Origin: Eubacterium ruminantium
GTDB lineage: Bacteria; Bacillota; Clostridia; Lachnospirales; Lachnospiraceae
NCBI RefSeq assembly: GCF_900167085.1
Contig: NZ_FUXA01000015.1
Span: forward strand, 1 to 59,729
Length of the DNA: 59,729 nt
Direction of reading: 5' to 3'
Below the pieces are notes generated by a model that was not told the origin of the DNA, did not search any database, and saw nothing but the letters and a program-made list of their open reading frames with translations. Positions 35,708 to 44,486 of the stretch are shown here, piece after piece; within the stretch, counting starts at the first letter, position 1; each line of letters begins with the position of its first letter. The position numbers and the translations under genes were made by a program.

Positions 35708-36697
35708 ATGAGATTTGAGGGCTATAAGAGAGGCGTAAACTTTGGGGGATGGCTGTCTCAGTGTGATCATACTAAGAGAAGATATGATACATTTATTACT
35801 GAAGATGATTTCAAAAAAGTTGCATCAAGAAAGTTTGACCACGTAAGAATACCGGTTGATTACGAGCTTTTTGAAGATAATAATTTAAATATTGATGAGA
35901 GTCGTTTTTCATATATTGATTTTGCAGTTGATATGTGTAAGAAATATAACCTTAAAATGGTTCTTGACCTTCATCGTACACCGGGATACTCATTTGATCC
36001 GTTCCATGAGGAAAAGGGATTTTTCGAAGATGAAGATCTTCAGGAACATTTCTATAAAATATGGGAAACATTCGCAAAGCATTATGGTAAATACAGCGAC
36101 ATGCTGACATTTGAGCTTCTTAATGAAGTTACAAAGAAGGATTATTGTGAGAAATGGAACAATATTTCCACAGAATGTATCAAGAGGATAAGAGTTTATG
36201 CGCCTGATACATTTATACTTCTCGGAGGATATCATAATAACAGTCTTGAGGCTGTTCGTGATCTTGCAATGCCTTATGATGACAAGGTGGTATATAACTT
36301 CCATTGTTATGAGCCGCTGATCTTCACACATCAGGGTGCAACATGGATTGCTTCCATGAATCCGGATTTCAGATGTCATTATAAGATGCCATACAGCAAA
36401 TATATCGAGTATAGCGAGAAAGAATTAAATCAGGCATATGCAAAACTTGATATCTACGATACAGATGCCATGCCGGATGAGAATTACTTTGAGGAACTTC
36501 TTAAAGATGCCATACTCGTTGCAAAGGAAAGAAATGTCAGCTTATATTGCGGAGAATACGGAGTTATCGATAAGGCTGACAGAGAAGATGCTCAGTTATG
36601 GTTCAATGATTTCCATGCGGTAATGGATAAACACGATATCGGAAGAGCTGTATGGAGCTATAAGCAGATGGATTTTGAAATAAGCGAAGATTTTTAA
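35708..36697 (+). CDS. Glycoside hydrolase family 5 (cellulase/exoglucanase-like)
   Basis: This 329-residue TIM-barrel enzyme opens with GYKRGVNFGGWLSQC and DHVRIPVDYEL. It has the acid/base Glu140 in FELLNEVTKKD and the nucleophile Glu283 in LYCGEYGVID. RTPGYSFDPFHE lies between. No signal peptide, so it is cytoplasmic and would act on imported beta-glucan oligosaccharides; it resembles GH5 glucosidases/exoglucanases more than secreted endoglucanases. The start at ATG 35708 is set by GGAGG eight bases upstream, not by the ATG at 35693 that lies before that site. It is divergent from an AraC regulator and followed by a terminator. Confidence 0.9.
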   Translation: MRFEGYKRGVNFGGWLSQCDHTKRRYDTFITEDDFKKVASRKFDHVRIPVDYELFEDNNLNIDESRFSYIDFAVDMCKKYNLKMVLDLHRTPGYSFDPFHEEKGFFEDEDLQEHFYKIWETFAKHYGKYSDMLTFELLNEVTKKDYCEKWNNISTECIKRIRVYAPDTFILLGGYHNNSLEAVRDLAMPYDDKVVYNFHCYEPLIFTHQGATWIASMNPDFRCHYKMPYSKYIEYSEKELNQAYAKLDIYDTDAMPDENYFEELLKDAILVAKERNVSLYCGEYGVIDKADREDAQLWFNDFHAVMDKHDIGRAVWSYKQMDFEISEDF

Positions 36698-36724
36698 ATA
36701 TACAAAAAAATATCAAATATGCTA

Positions 36725-36759
36725 AAATACTCTCGGAGTCGTTTCCGGGGGTATTTTTT
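36725..36759 (+). terminator. Terminator after GH5 gene
   Basis: AAATACTCTCGGA (36725-36737) pairs over 13 positions, with G-T pairs, to the arm ending GGGGGTATTT (36756), followed by more T residues. Confidence 0.8.
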
Positions 36760-36897
36760 ATACGGAAACTGCGCATCTGTCGAAAAGGGGCTCGGCAGGG
36801 ACGCTTTTTAAAGTATTTATCGGAGTTTGTTTGACTTTTTAGTACAATGATACTAAAGTAATGTCGAAAGATTTTTATCATTAAGGAGATAACCAAC

Positions 36898-38307
36898 ATG
36901 CGTAAGACTAAGATAGTTTGTACGATAGGACCGGCAAGCGAATCGGAAGAGGTATTAAAAAAGCTTTGTAAGGCGGGAATGAATGTCGCAAGACTTAACT
37001 TTTCTCATGGCTCACATGAAGAACATAAGAGAAGAATCGACATGATCAAGAAGGTCAGAGAGGAACTTGATCTTCCTATTGCCATCATGCTCGATACAAA
37101 GGGACCTGAATACAGAATAGGAACTTTCAAAGAAGGAAAGACTGTTCTTAATGAAGGTGATGAATTTATATTCACAACAGAGCAGACAGAAGGAACTTTG
37201 AACAGGGTTTCGGTAAGCTACGAAGGACTTAATGAAGAACTGTCTGCCGGAGATACAATACTCCTGAATAATGGTCTTATGTCATTTGAGGTTACAGATA
37301 TAAAGGGTAAGGATATTCATACTAAGGTTGTCATAGGAGGGGAACTGACAAACCGCAAGAGTATGAGCTTCCCGGGAAAACATATTAAACAGAAATATCT
37401 TTCAAAGCAGGATGAGGAAGATATCATTTTCGGTATCGAAAATGGAATTGATTTTATCGCATGTTCATTTGTATCTGTTAAGCAGGATCTTATGGATATT
37501 CATAAGATTCTTGATGATCATCATGCTGAAAATGTTGAGCTTATCGCAAAGATTGAGAATCAGTCAGGATTCGATAATATAGAAGAAATATGTGAAGCCT
37601 GCGACGGAATAATGGTTGCACGAGGCGATATGGGTGTTGAGATAGCATTTGAAAAGCTTCCTGCTATTCAGAAGAAGCTTATCACAAAGTGCCGTATGCT
37701 CGGTAAGAGAGTTATCACAGCTACTGAAATGCTTGAGTCAATGATCCATAATCCAAGACCGACAAGAGCTGAGGCATCAGACGTTGCCAATGCTGTTTAT
37801 GACGGAACAAGCGCTGTTATGCTTTCAGGAGAAACTGCTGCAGGAAGCTATCCTGTGGAAGCGGTTATGGCTATGGCTAAGATCTGCGAGACAACAGAGC
37901 AGAATATCAATTATAAAAAGAGATTCTATAATGCTGATATTGAGATAAGAAATGATATCGATGCTATATCACATTCTACATGCGGTATGGCTATAGATAT
38001 AAATGCAAAATGTATTGTTGCATGTACTCTTTCCGGAGTTACTGCACGTATGGTATCAAGATTCAGATCGCCGGTTGATATCATCGGAATGACAACAAAT
38101 GAAGCTACTTGGAGAAAACTTGCACTTTCATGGGGAGTCACACCAAAGATATGTGAGACATTCCCATCGACAGAAGTACTTTTCTACGGTGCAAAGAAAG
38201 TAGCTACAAGTACATTTAACCTTGAAAAAGGTGACAAGATAGTAATTACCGGTGGTGTTTCCGGAGTATCGGGAAACACAAATCTTATAAAGATAGATGA
38301 GATATAA
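36898..38307 (+). CDS. pyk: Pyruvate kinase
   Basis: This 469-residue glycolytic enzyme makes pyruvate and ATP from phosphoenolpyruvate and ADP. It begins with RKTKIVCTIGPAS, then MNVARLNFSHGSHEEH. The active-site region has IIAKIENQSG-type spacing (ELIAKIENQSGFDNI), GIMVARGDMGVE, and the ATEMLESMIHNPRPTRAE segment. It has no C-terminal PEP-utiliser extension, which many Bacillus enzymes have. GGAGATAACCAAC precedes the ATG. Its stop overlaps the CDF transporter start by one base (TAATG). The dikinase gene at 56478 can run the same step in reverse or with pyrophosphate. Confidence 0.97.
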   Translation: MRKTKIVCTIGPASESEEVLKKLCKAGMNVARLNFSHGSHEEHKRRIDMIKKVREELDLPIAIMLDTKGPEYRIGTFKEGKTVLNEGDEFIFTTEQTEGTLNRVSVSYEGLNEELSAGDTILLNNGLMSFEVTDIKGKDIHTKVVIGGELTNRKSMSFPGKHIKQKYLSKQDEEDIIFGIENGIDFIACSFVSVKQDLMDIHKILDDHHAENVELIAKIENQSGFDNIEEICEACDGIMVARGDMGVEIAFEKLPAIQKKLITKCRMLGKRVITATEMLESMIHNPRPTRAEASDVANAVYDGTSAVMLSGETAAGSYPVEAVMAMAKICETTEQNINYKKRFYNADIEIRNDIDAISHSTCGMAIDINAKCIVACTLSGVTARMVSRFRSPVDIIGMTTNEATWRKLALSWGVTPKICETFPSTEVLFYGAKKVATSTFNLEKGDKIVITGGVSGVSGNTNLIKIDEI

Positions 38308-39473
38308 TGGGTAAATTATTAATAAAATTATTTGTAAAAGATAAGGATGATACACAGAATCCTGAAGTGAGACGGCAATACGGTATGCTTGCCGGAGGAT
38401 TTGGGATTTTCTGCAATATCATGCTTTCTATATTGAAGATAGTTATAGGAATTCTTTCAGGTGCATTTTCAATCGTAGGTGACGCAGTCAATAACATGTC
38501 TGATGCAGCTTCTTCCATAGTAACTTTGATTAGTTTCAAGTTATCGGGAAAACCTGCAGATAAAGAACATCCTTACGGACACGGAAGACTGGAATATATG
38601 TCGGGATTTATAGTAGCTGTACTTGTCCTGGCGATAGCATTGAATCTTCTGAAAGAATCGATAGTACATATAATCAAAGAGACGCCTATAAATGTAAGTG
38701 TTGTCACGATAATCATTTTATCATGCACCATACTTGTGAAATTTTATATGTCAGTCTTTTATATGTATATCAGCAGAAAAATCAATTCGACAGCCATGAG
38801 AGTTACGGCAGTTGATAGTAGATCTGACTGTATCTGTACAAGTGTGGCGCTTATTTCAGTTATCGTAATGCTTGTATTTAAGGTTAATATTGACGGATAT
38901 GCCGGTGCGATAGTTGCTTTATTCGTAATCAAATCCGGAATAGAAGGTGCGAAGGATACAACGGCGCTGCTTCTGGGTGAAGGTCCGGGAGATGAACTTA
39001 AAGAGGGAATCAGGAGTATTGTTAAAGAATATCCTGATATTCATGAAGTTCATGATCTGAGAGTTCATGATTATGGTCCGGGAAGAACATTTGCTTCTAT
39101 GCATGTGGAGGTCGATTCAAGGCTTGGAATCATTAAGTCCCATGAGTTGGTTGATACCATCGAGAGGCGTATTGTGAGAGAAGGCCTTGTGTCTGAATTC
39201 ACTATACATGTTGATCCTGTAGATGAGGGTGACACCTTCACTATAAAAACAAAGGATAAAGTAAAGGAACTTCTTAAAGATATCTGCGAGGATCTGTCAA
39301 TCCATGACTTTAAGATAGAAGGAAATGAAGAAAAGATTGATAAGATAATATTTGATCTTACAATTCCTTATGACTTCAGTATGACGGACGGTGAGATTGA
39401 GGAAAAAGTTAAAGATAAGATCAAGGATCTTCCGGGAAATCCCGAGCTGGATCTTTATATAGATAAATCATAA
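38307..39473 (+). CDS. Cation diffusion facilitator (CDF) transporter
   Basis: This 388-residue protein has six transmembrane helices and the CDF metal motifs GDAVNNMSDAASS (helix 2) and HPYGHGRLEY. A cytoplasmic C-terminal domain follows (RVHDYGPGRTFASMHVEVD and HVDPVDEG). It extends further than usual, with a second ferredoxin-like ~70-residue tail. It exports a divalent cation such as Mn, Zn or Fe in exchange for protons. Translation is coupled to pyk through a TAATG overlap. Metal specificity cannot be stated; a zinc uptake operon lies 2.5 kb downstream. Confidence 0.9.
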   Translation: MGKLLIKLFVKDKDDTQNPEVRRQYGMLAGGFGIFCNIMLSILKIVIGILSGAFSIVGDAVNNMSDAASSIVTLISFKLSGKPADKEHPYGHGRLEYMSGFIVAVLVLAIALNLLKESIVHIIKETPINVSVVTIIILSCTILVKFYMSVFYMYISRKINSTAMRVTAVDSRSDCICTSVALISVIVMLVFKVNIDGYAGAIVALFVIKSGIEGAKDTTALLLGEGPGDELKEGIRSIVKEYPDIHEVHDLRVHDYGPGRTFASMHVEVDSRLGIIKSHELVDTIERRIVREGLVSEFTIHVDPVDEGDTFTIKTKDKVKELLKDICEDLSIHDFKIEGNEEKIDKIIFDLTIPYDFSMTDGEIEEKVKDKIKDLPGNPELDLYIDKS

Positions 39474-39543
39474 ATACTATTAAAATAGACCGGGCATATT
39501 GAAAAAGTATTTATATTAACCGGTAGGCAAAAGAAGGGTGAGT

Positions 39544-41907
39544 ATGGAACAGAATAACAGACCTAGAGCAAGAGAGAAAAGAGTGACCGACAACGGCAAA
39601 GGTGTCGGCAGAAAGGGCGAAGGACTCGGAACAGGACCGGTAGGTTCTTCGGACGTATATAGTAGAGAAGAAGGCAGCGGAGAAAGACATATAAGTAAAG
39701 GTGCTGCTATCGGAGGCGGTGGCGGTTTTCTCGCAGTTATAATCGCAATCCTCTTTTCATTATTTGGAGGTGGCGGCGGTGCCGGCGGTGGCGCCGGTGC
39801 AGGAAGTGCCGGAAGTAACCAGGGTGATAACCTTCAGATGGGAAATGGCCAGAGCGCCGTTTCAACTGATAACGGTGTCGGCAACACTACAGATTCAGGT
39901 CATAAACTTGATACAACAGTTGCGCCGGGGTCAAGAGAGAAGAGAACAAAGATCCTTGGTGAGAATAATGATAAGATAACATTCATGGTCTATATGTGTG
40001 GTACAGACCTTGAATCAAAGTATGGAATGTCAACAGCCGATCTTAATGAGATGGCTTCAGCTGATTTTGGCGACAATATCAATATCATTGTTTACACAGG
40101 TGGATGTAATAAATGGAAGACAAATGGTATCAGCAGCAAGGTTAATCAGATCTTCCAGGTTAAAAAGGGAAGCATGACTTGTCTTGTTGATGATGACGGC
40201 AATAAGGCTATGACCGATCCTGATACGCTTTCTCACTTTATTAAGTGGTGTGCCGAGAATTATCCTGCAAACAGATATGAACTTATCATGTGGGATCACG
40301 GCGGAGGATCTGTCAGTGGTTACGGTTATGATGAGAAGAACCAGAAGAGCGGATCAATGACCCTCAGTGGTATCAACAAAGCTCTTAAAGACGGTGGCGT
40401 AACATTTGATATGATCGGATTCGATGCTTGTCTTATGGCTACTGCAGAGACAGCACTTATGCTTGATCCATATGCTGACTATCTTATAGCTTCAGAGGAA
40501 ACAGAGCCGGGTATCGGATGGTTCTACACCAACTGGCTTACAAAGCTTGGAGCCAACACATCTATGCCGACTATAGAACTCGGAAAACTTATCATTGATG
40601 ATTATACAAGTGCATGTGCAAAGAGTTGCAGAGGACAGGCAACAACACTTTCCCTTATCGACCTTGCGGAATTTGCTCATACAGTACCAACTGAGATTGG
40701 AAGTTTCTCTAAATCAGTAAGCTCTCTTATAACAGCAAAAGAGTATAAGAAAGTTTCAGATGCAAGAAATGGCACAAGAGAATTTGCAACACAGTCAAGA
40801 ATAGACCAGGTAGACCTTGTTGATCTTGCAAATAAAATGGATACAGCTGAAGGCAAGAAACTTGCCGATACAATCAAGGGTGCGGTTAAGTACAACAGAA
40901 CATCCCTCAATATGGTGAATGCTCACGGCGTATCAATTTATTTCCCTTATCAGAGAACATCATATGTTGATAAGGCCTGCAGCAATTATTCAGCAATCGG
41001 TATGAATGATGAATACAGTAAATGTATCCGTCAGTTCGCAAGTCTTGAAACAAGCGGACAGATTCAGGCCGGCGGTTCAACAAATGCAGCGGCTTCACTC
41101 TTCAATATGCTTGGAGGCGGTTCAGGCGGTGGCGGAGATGCGATATCTCAGCTTATTGGAAGTTTCCTCGGCGGTGGAAGAAGTAATATCATTGATGACC
41201 TTGATGAGAACAATACTGCATTCATGGATGAGAGCGGTATCTCAACAGATGATGCAGCGGATTATATTTCCAATAATTATTTCAATCCTGACAATCTCAA
41301 GTGGAATGATGACGGAAAGGTAGCAAAGATCAGTCTTCCTGATGATCAGTGGGATCTCGTTCATACAATTGAATTAAATATGTTCTATGATGACGGACAA
41401 GGATATCTTGATCTCGGACTTGATAATATTTATACATTTGATGATGACGGTGCCATGGTTGCAGAGACAGACCGTACATGGATATCTATCGACGGACAGC
41501 CTGTTGCATATTATCACCTCAGCACTGTAGAAGATGGTGACAAATATACTATCACAGGACGCGTTCCTGCACTTCTTAACGGGGAGAGAATAAATCTCAT
41601 TCTTGTATTTGATAATGATAATCCTTACGGTTTCGTTGCAGGTTATCAGCAGGATTACAAGAACGGCGAGACAGATACAGTTGCTAAGATTGAGTCAGAA
41701 CTTAAAGAAGGCGATAAGCTTACATTTATATGTGATTACTATACATATGACGGTAAGTACCAGGATACATATCCGATCGGTGATATAACAGTTTCTTCAA
41801 ATATGCAGATCAGTAATACTGATGTTGGAGAAGGTAAAGTTAAATTAGCATACCTTTTCACAGATATATATAATCAGAAATATTGGACACCGACAATTGA
41901 TCGTTAA
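39544..41907 (+). CDS. Membrane-anchored clostripain-family (C11) cysteine peptidase
   Basis: This 787-residue protein has a polar ~55-residue N-terminus, one transmembrane helix (FLAVIIAILFSLF near 65-78) flanked by glycine-rich segments, and a clostripain domain. Catalytic His252 is in IMWDHGGGSVSGYGYD and Cys296 in FDACLMATAE. The last ~270 residues are beta-rich and unassigned. Clostripains cleave after basic residues and are often auto-processed and calcium-dependent. The domain would face outside (type II topology). The ATG at 39544 follows GAAGGG; the GTG two codons before is less well spaced. It stands alone between the CDF gene and the zinc operon. Confidence 0.9.
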   Translation: MEQNNRPRAREKRVTDNGKGVGRKGEGLGTGPVGSSDVYSREEGSGERHISKGAAIGGGGGFLAVIIAILFSLFGGGGGAGGGAGAGSAGSNQGDNLQMGNGQSAVSTDNGVGNTTDSGHKLDTTVAPGSREKRTKILGENNDKITFMVYMCGTDLESKYGMSTADLNEMASADFGDNINIIVYTGGCNKWKTNGISSKVNQIFQVKKGSMTCLVDDDGNKAMTDPDTLSHFIKWCAENYPANRYELIMWDHGGGSVSGYGYDEKNQKSGSMTLSGINKALKDGGVTFDMIGFDACLMATAETALMLDPYADYLIASEETEPGIGWFYTNWLTKLGANTSMPTIELGKLIIDDYTSACAKSCRGQATTLSLIDLAEFAHTVPTEIGSFSKSVSSLITAKEYKKVSDARNGTREFATQSRIDQVDLVDLANKMDTAEGKKLADTIKGAVKYNRTSLNMVNAHGVSIYFPYQRTSYVDKACSNYSAIGMNDEYSKCIRQFASLETSGQIQAGGSTNAAASLFNMLGGGSGGGGDAISQLIGSFLGGGRSNIIDDLDENNTAFMDESGISTDDAADYISNNYFNPDNLKWNDDGKVAKISLPDDQWDLVHTIELNMFYDDGQGYLDLGLDNIYTFDDDGAMVAETDRTWISIDGQPVAYYHLSTVEDGDKYTITGRVPALLNGERINLILVFDNDNPYGFVAGYQQDYKNGETDTVAKIESELKEGDKLTFICDYYTYDGKYQDTYPIGDITVSSNMQISNTDVGEGKVKLAYLFTDIYNQKYWTPTIDR

Positions 41908-41925
41908 TTAAACAAAAAACATATA

Positions 41926-41940
41926 TGCAAATCATTTGCA
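41926..41940. promoter_or_regulatory. Zur/Fur-type operator 1
   Basis: TGCAAATCATTTGCA is a perfect 7-1-7 palindrome, the layout of Fur/Zur/PerR boxes. It ends nine bases before the -35 element of the zinc-operon promoter. Confidence 0.75.
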
Positions 41941-41949
41941 AAAGATTTC

Positions 41950-41978
41950 TTGACAGACAATTATTTGTCTGCTAGTAT
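41950..41978 (+). promoter_or_regulatory. Promoter of the zinc-uptake operon
   Basis: TTGACA (41950-41955), a 17-bp spacer, then TAGTAT (41973-41978). The spacer also holds CAGACAA-TTAT-TTGTCTG (41954-41971), a perfect inverted repeat overlapping the -35. Palindromic boxes flank the promoter on both sides. Confidence 0.8.
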
Positions 41979-41984
41979 TTCATT

Positions 41985-41999
41985 TGCAATTGATTTGCA
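41985..41999. promoter_or_regulatory. Zur/Fur-type operator 2
   Basis: TGCAATTGATTTGCA is a 7-1-7 palindrome with one mismatch. It covers the expected transcription start, seven to twenty-one bases after the -10. It is nearly the mirror image of operator 1; together they form an 18-bp inverted repeat with one mismatch. Confidence 0.75.
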
Positions 42000-42131
42000 T
42001 TTTTTGTGCAGTAAATAAATTGCATGGATTTACCGGAATTAATTACTATATTGTTTCGGTTTCATATTATATGGGATATAAAGAACTTAGAAATATGTTA
42101 TAAATTTAGAAGTTATAATAAAGGGATTGTT

Positions 42132-42605
42132 ATGAACGATAAAGTGATATGCACTGAAAATCAAAAAAGGAAATATCATACAAAATGCAAAGATTTGATA
42201 AAGCAGTTTATAAGTGAGCATAAAAGCGCCAGATTTTCTGTGGCTGACCTTTCCCAATATATAAAGGCTCAGGGGGCGGACATTAATATCACTACTATTT
42301 ATCGTAATCTTGATAAACTTACTTCCGACGGAACTCTTATAAAGACTAAGAATCCGGGAAATGATTTCTGCTTTTACCAGTATGCGGGAGAAGAGAGCGA
42401 GTGTGTCGGACATCTGCATCTTCAGTGTAAAGTATGCGGACGCATCGTTCATTTGAGCGATAAATACATGTCGGATGTATATAATTATCTTAGAAAAGAA
42501 GTTGGATTTAAACTTGATTTCAGATCATCTGTTTTGGTAGGTGTATGTGATCATTGCAGGATCATTCCGGGAATTCCGGGGAAGGGCAAACATGAAGAAA
42601 ATTAG
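42132..42605 (+). CDS. zur: Fur-family repressor, probably zinc-responsive (Zur)
   Basis: This 157-residue protein has a winged helix with INITTIYRNLDKLTSDGTLI and the metal-binding GHLHLQCKVCGRIVHL segment. Two CxxC pairs (CKVC, CDHC) for the structural zinc complete the family pattern. It leads a ZnuACB-type operon, and two 7-1-7 operators bracket the promoter, so an autoregulated zinc-dependent repressor is the simplest reading. Fur or another metal sensor cannot be excluded by sequence alone. The ATG at 42132 follows AAGGG; the longer frame upstream is not preceded by a ribosome site. The next gene overlaps its end by 14 nt. Confidence 0.85.
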   Translation: MNDKVICTENQKRKYHTKCKDLIKQFISEHKSARFSVADLSQYIKAQGADINITTIYRNLDKLTSDGTLIKTKNPGNDFCFYQYAGEESECVGHLHLQCKVCGRIVHLSDKYMSDVYNYLRKEVGFKLDFRSSVLVGVCDHCRIIPGIPGKGKHEEN

Positions 42606-43743
42606 TGATAAAAAAATGCTGATCTTAAAGATCGTAATACTTATACTTGCTGCGGCAGAAATCATTTTAAATGTAACAGCCTGCGGTAAGAAGAGCAAAG
42701 ATTCAGGTAAAGTAGAGATAGTTTGCACTATATTTCCGGAATATGACTGGGCTAAAGAACTGGTCAAGGGAAAAGAGGATAAATTTAATGTAACTCTTCT
42801 TATGGGGAATGGTACCGATCTTCACAATTTCCAACCTACATCGGAAGATATAATGACCATTTCCGAGTGCGACGTATTCGTATATGTTGGAGGAGAGTCT
42901 GATACCTGGGTTAAGGATGCACTGAAAGAAGCTAAGAATAAGAATATGAAAGTAATTAAGCTTATGGATGTTCTTTCAGGAAGAGTCGCTGAAGAAGAAA
43001 CTGTAGAAGGAATGCAGGGTGACCACGACGATGTGCATGGTGATGACGGTGACGATGATCACGACGATGCGCATGGTGATGACGGTGACGATGATCACGA
43101 CGATGCGCATGATCACGACGATGCGCATGATCACGACGATGCGCATGATCACGACGATGCGCATGATCACGACGATGCGCATGGTGATGACGATCACGAA
43201 GAATATGATGAGCACGTATGGCTTTCTGTTCGCAATGCCAAAATTATAGTTGAAGCTCTTGCCAAAGAGATAAGCAGTGTTGATAAAGCAAAAGATGATG
43301 CTGATGCTATAAATGAGAATTTAAATGAATATTTAAAGAAGCTTGATGAACTTGACGGGAAATACAAAGAAGCTGTTGCAGCAGGAAATAAAAATACAGT
43401 TATCTTCGGCGACAGATTTCCTTTCAGATATCTTGTTGATGATTACAATTTAGATTATTATGCTGCATTTTCCGGATGCAGTGCTGAGACTGAAGCTTCA
43501 TTTGAAACCATAACATTTCTTGCAAAAAAGGTTGATGAAACCGGCGTGAATGTTGTTCTTATGATAGACGGTTCCGATGAAAGCATCGCAAGAACCATAA
43601 TTAACAGCACAAATAAAAAGGACGGGAAGATACTTGTAATGAATTCGATGCAGGCTGTTACTAAAAAAGATATTAATGCGGGCTCTACATACCTTGATAT
43701 CATGACAGAGAATCTTGGTGTATTAACAGAGGCGCTCAAATAA
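42592..43743 (+). CDS. znuA: Zinc ABC transporter substrate-binding lipoprotein (ZnuA-like)
   Basis: This 383-residue lipoprotein (lipobox VTAC) of the cluster A-I/TroA family captures zinc outside the cell. Family marks are TIFPEYDWAKEL, LLMGNGTDLHNFQPTSEDI with the first ligand His, EEYDEHVWLSVRNAK with the second, and FGDRFPFRYLVDDYNLDYYAAFSG with further ligands. Between residues ~142 and 204 lies an Asp/His-rich loop built from DHDDAH repeats, typical of zinc-specific members. The ATG at 42592 has GGGGAAGGG upstream and overlaps the repressor gene by 14 nt. Confidence 0.93.
   Translation: MKKISDKKMLILKIVILILAAAEIILNVTACGKKSKDSGKVEIVCTIFPEYDWAKELVKGKEDKFNVTLLMGNGTDLHNFQPTSEDIMTISECDVFVYVGGESDTWVKDALKEAKNKNMKVIKLMDVLSGRVAEEETVEGMQGDHDDVHGDDGDDDHDDAHGDDGDDDHDDAHDHDDAHDHDDAHDHDDAHDHDDAHGDDDHEEYDEHVWLSVRNAKIIVEALAKEISSVDKAKDDADAINENLNEYLKKLDELDGKYKEAVAAGNKNTVIFGDRFPFRYLVDDYNLDYYAAFSGCSAETEASFETITFLAKKVDETGVNVVLMIDGSDESIARTIINSTNKKDGKILVMNSMQAVTKKDINAGSTYLDIMTENLGVLTEALK
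43045..43197 (+). repeat. 18-bp in-frame repeats coding the His/Asp loop
   Basis: GATCACGACGATGCGCAT and close variants recur at 18-bp steps (five tandem units from about 43093). Two longer 36-bp units lie before them. All are in frame and encode DHDDAH. Copy number could change by slippage without breaking the gene. Confidence 0.88.
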
Positions 43744-43786
43744 ATTAGTATTTCAAAAGATTATAAATCAGGATCGAGGGATAAAA

Positions 43787-44485
43787 ATGGCATATATCAC
43801 TTGCGAAAATCTTGCAGTCGGCTATGAGAAAAAGCCGGTTGTAGACAATATTAATTTCAAAGTTGAAAAAGGTGATTATCTTTGTATAGTAGGTGAAAAT
43901 GGTGCAGGAAAGAGTACACTTATGAAGACTCTGCTTCATCTTGCATCGCCTGTATCAGGAGATATCATTTACGGAGATGATCTTAAACCATATGAGATAG
44001 GATACCTTCCGCAGCAGACTGTTGTGCAGAAGGATTTTCCTGCATCTGTATATGAGATAGTTCTTTCGGGTGCTCTTTCCAAATCAAAATGGAGACCATT
44101 TTACAGTAAGGAATTAAAAGCACTTGCCAAAGAAAATATGGAGAAGATGTCTATCTGGGATATGAGAAAAACATGCTACAGAAATCTTTCCGGAGGACAG
44201 CAGCAGAGAGTTCTTCTTGCCAGAGCACTTACGGCGACAACAAAGCTGCTCCTTCTTGATGAGCCTGTCAGCGGACTTGATCCTAAGGTTACTGCCGAGA
44301 TGTATTCACTTATAAATGATCTCAACAAGGATGGTATAACAATCATAATGGTTTCTCATGATATCGATGCTGCCATTAAATATGCAGGAACTATTCTTCA
44401 TGTTAACGGAGAGGATAGCTTCTTCGGAAGTAAAGAAGAATACATAAACAGTAAAGAATATAAATCACTTACGGGAGGAAAGTAA
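43787..44485 (+). CDS. znuC: Zinc ABC transporter ATPase (ZnuC-like)
   Basis: This 232-residue ATPase has Walker A GENGAGKST near residue 37, signature LSGGQQQR near 136, and Walker B LLLLDEPVSGLDP, then MVSHD with the H-loop histidine. IGYLPQQ with DFPASVYEIV is typical of the Mn/Zn importer ATPases. GAGGG lies before the ATG. The permease gene begins one base after its stop, inside the same operon, confirming the zinc-import assignment. Confidence 0.94.
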   Translation: MAYITCENLAVGYEKKPVVDNINFKVEKGDYLCIVGENGAGKSTLMKTLLHLASPVSGDIIYGDDLKPYEIGYLPQQTVVQKDFPASVYEIVLSGALSKSKWRPFYSKELKALAKENMEKMSIWDMRKTCYRNLSGGQQQRVLLARALTATTKLLLLDEPVSGLDPKVTAEMYSLINDLNKDGITIIMVSHDIDAAIKYAGTILHVNGEDSFFGSKEEYINSKEYKSLTGGK

Positions 44486-44486
44486 A

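Noticed and set aside
42976-43249. Open frames on both strands across the ZnuA His/Asp loop
   Set aside because: Products are MRMITT- or IVVIMR-type repeats produced by reading the 18-bp repeats in other frames.
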